From Calliopsis andreniformis (lineage: Eukaryota; Arthropoda; Insecta; Hymenoptera; Andrenidae): a stretch of DNA of 64,000 bases. Below, piece by piece: positions 63,926-64,000 of this stretch (positions within the stretch are counted from its first letter, which is position 1; each line of letters opens with the position of its first letter). The stretch is taken from contig NW_027480449.1 of NCBI RefSeq assembly GCF_051401765.1, positions 3,472,001 to 3,536,000 on the forward strand. Direction: 5' to 3'. The position numbers and the translations under genes are program-made. A model generated the notes under the pieces. It saw only the letters and a program-made list of their open reading frames with translations, searched no databases and was not told where the DNA came from.

Positions 63926-64000
63926 ATTGAGGATTGAGGATTGAAGATTGGAGATTGAGTATTGAGGTTTGAAGACTGAGGATTGATGATTGAGGATTGA

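Larger units (their letters stand above)
1..64000 (+). repeat. Heptamer satellite array (TTGAGGA/GGATTGA), extending beyond both window edges
   Basis: The window can be read as consecutive 7-base units with consensus TTGAGGA on the + strand. Common variants differ by one base: TTGAAGA, TTGAGTA, CTGAGGA, TTGAGGT, TTGAGGG, TTGAGAA, ATGAGGA, TTGACGA, TTGATGA, TTCAGGA, TTGTGGA and TTAAGGA. Substitutions occur at every position of the unit. Some units are 6 bases long (for example CGAGGA, TGAGGG) and shift the register. No segment is inverted: CAATCC runs do not appear on the + strand. The consensus has three G and no C, giving strong GC skew. The first and last bases are inside the array, so its full length is unknown. 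Satellite DNA is the best class; the host is undetermined. Confidence 0.97.
48855..64000 (+). repeat. Distal mosaic block of shorter duplications
   Basis: Heptamer satellite in which pieces of C-like sequence are reshuffled. Cores are at 48973, 49175, 49671, 49873, 50893, 51173 (AGTTCTA), 51481, 51914, 52320, 52802, 54032, 54472, 55800, 56806, 58497, 59154, 59839, 60041, 60845 (AATTCTA), 61153, 62432, 62740 and 63460. Clear internal pairs have offsets of 698, 2334, 7660, 8351-8400 and about 9670, plus 10866 relative to the end of C. No single period covers the block. Confidence 0.8.

Noticed and set aside
1..64000. CRISPR array
   Set aside because: Units are 7 bases and contiguous. There are no unique spacers, no direct repeats of 23-50 bases separated by variable sequence, and no cas genes.
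1..64000. Telomeric repeat tract
   Set aside because: TTGAGGA is not a telomere repeat I know (compare TTAGGG, TTTAGGG). Telomere tracts are also more uniform and lack kilobase-scale higher-order units.
1..64000. CENP-B box or other known centromere protein motif
   Set aside because: I looked for the CENP-B core pattern (TTCG with a downstream CGGG) and did not see it. C-containing motifs are rare here.
1..64000. Rho-independent terminators, promoters or riboswitches
   Set aside because: The strand has almost no complementary G:C pairing potential, no long U tracts after hairpins and no recognisable promoter elements beyond chance AT-rich heptamers.
1..64000. Alignment of the peptide repeat to the RNA polymerase II C-terminal heptad or a structural repeat protein
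   Set aside because: Only the repeat length of seven is shared. The residues differ, and the peptide follows mechanically from the DNA unit in every frame.

Overview
The whole 64 kb window is one tandem array of a degenerate 7-bp unit. Read on the + strand the unit is TTGAGGA (equivalently GGATTGA); on the - strand it is TCAATCC. I found no stretch longer than a few tens of bases that does not parse into variants of this heptamer. I see no protein gene with a non-repeat sequence, no tRNA, no rRNA, no transposase and no CRISPR array. All units point the same way, so the + strand is rich in G, A and T and very poor in C. The array runs off both ends of the window.

The open reading frames of 60-622 codons lie on the - strand and are a by-product of the repeat. 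TCAATCC has no stop codon in any frame. Because 7 leaves remainder 1 when divided by 3, all three - frames read the same seven-residue peptide (S-I-L-N-P-Q-S, phase-shifted). The + strand has a TGA every 21 bases in every frame.

The array is built in layers. Heptamers that differ by one or two bases form fixed phrases, and these form modules of about 60-200 bp that recur in the same heptamer order. The clearest module (called M1 here) is 28 diverged heptamers centred on a TATTCTA heptamer; I located 75 cores. M1-bounded subunits of about 0.3-2.2 kb form higher-order repeats. Layout: 1-1590, a partial copy of material seen again at 6.2-7.4 kb; 1.86-6.04 kb, nearly two copies of a 2271-bp unit; 6.61-14.69 kb, nearly three copies of a 2877-bp unit; 15.01-48.85 kb, three successive copies (A, B, C) of an 11.5-13.2 kb segment; 48.86-64.0 kb, a mosaic of shorter duplications related to C and to each other. 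A and B are almost identical and meet at a junction readable at about 26.53 kb. B and C share two subunits (1181 and 448 bp) that A lacks.

Nothing in the sequence identifies the organism. Array size, layered higher-order repeats and local near-identity are what one expects of satellite DNA in eukaryotic heterochromatin, and that is my preferred reading. Short heptanucleotide tandem repeats are known in some bacteria (for example the cyanobacterial STRR families), but an array of this size there would be exceptional. There is no gene cooperation to describe; the interest lies in how the array is organised and how it has grown.
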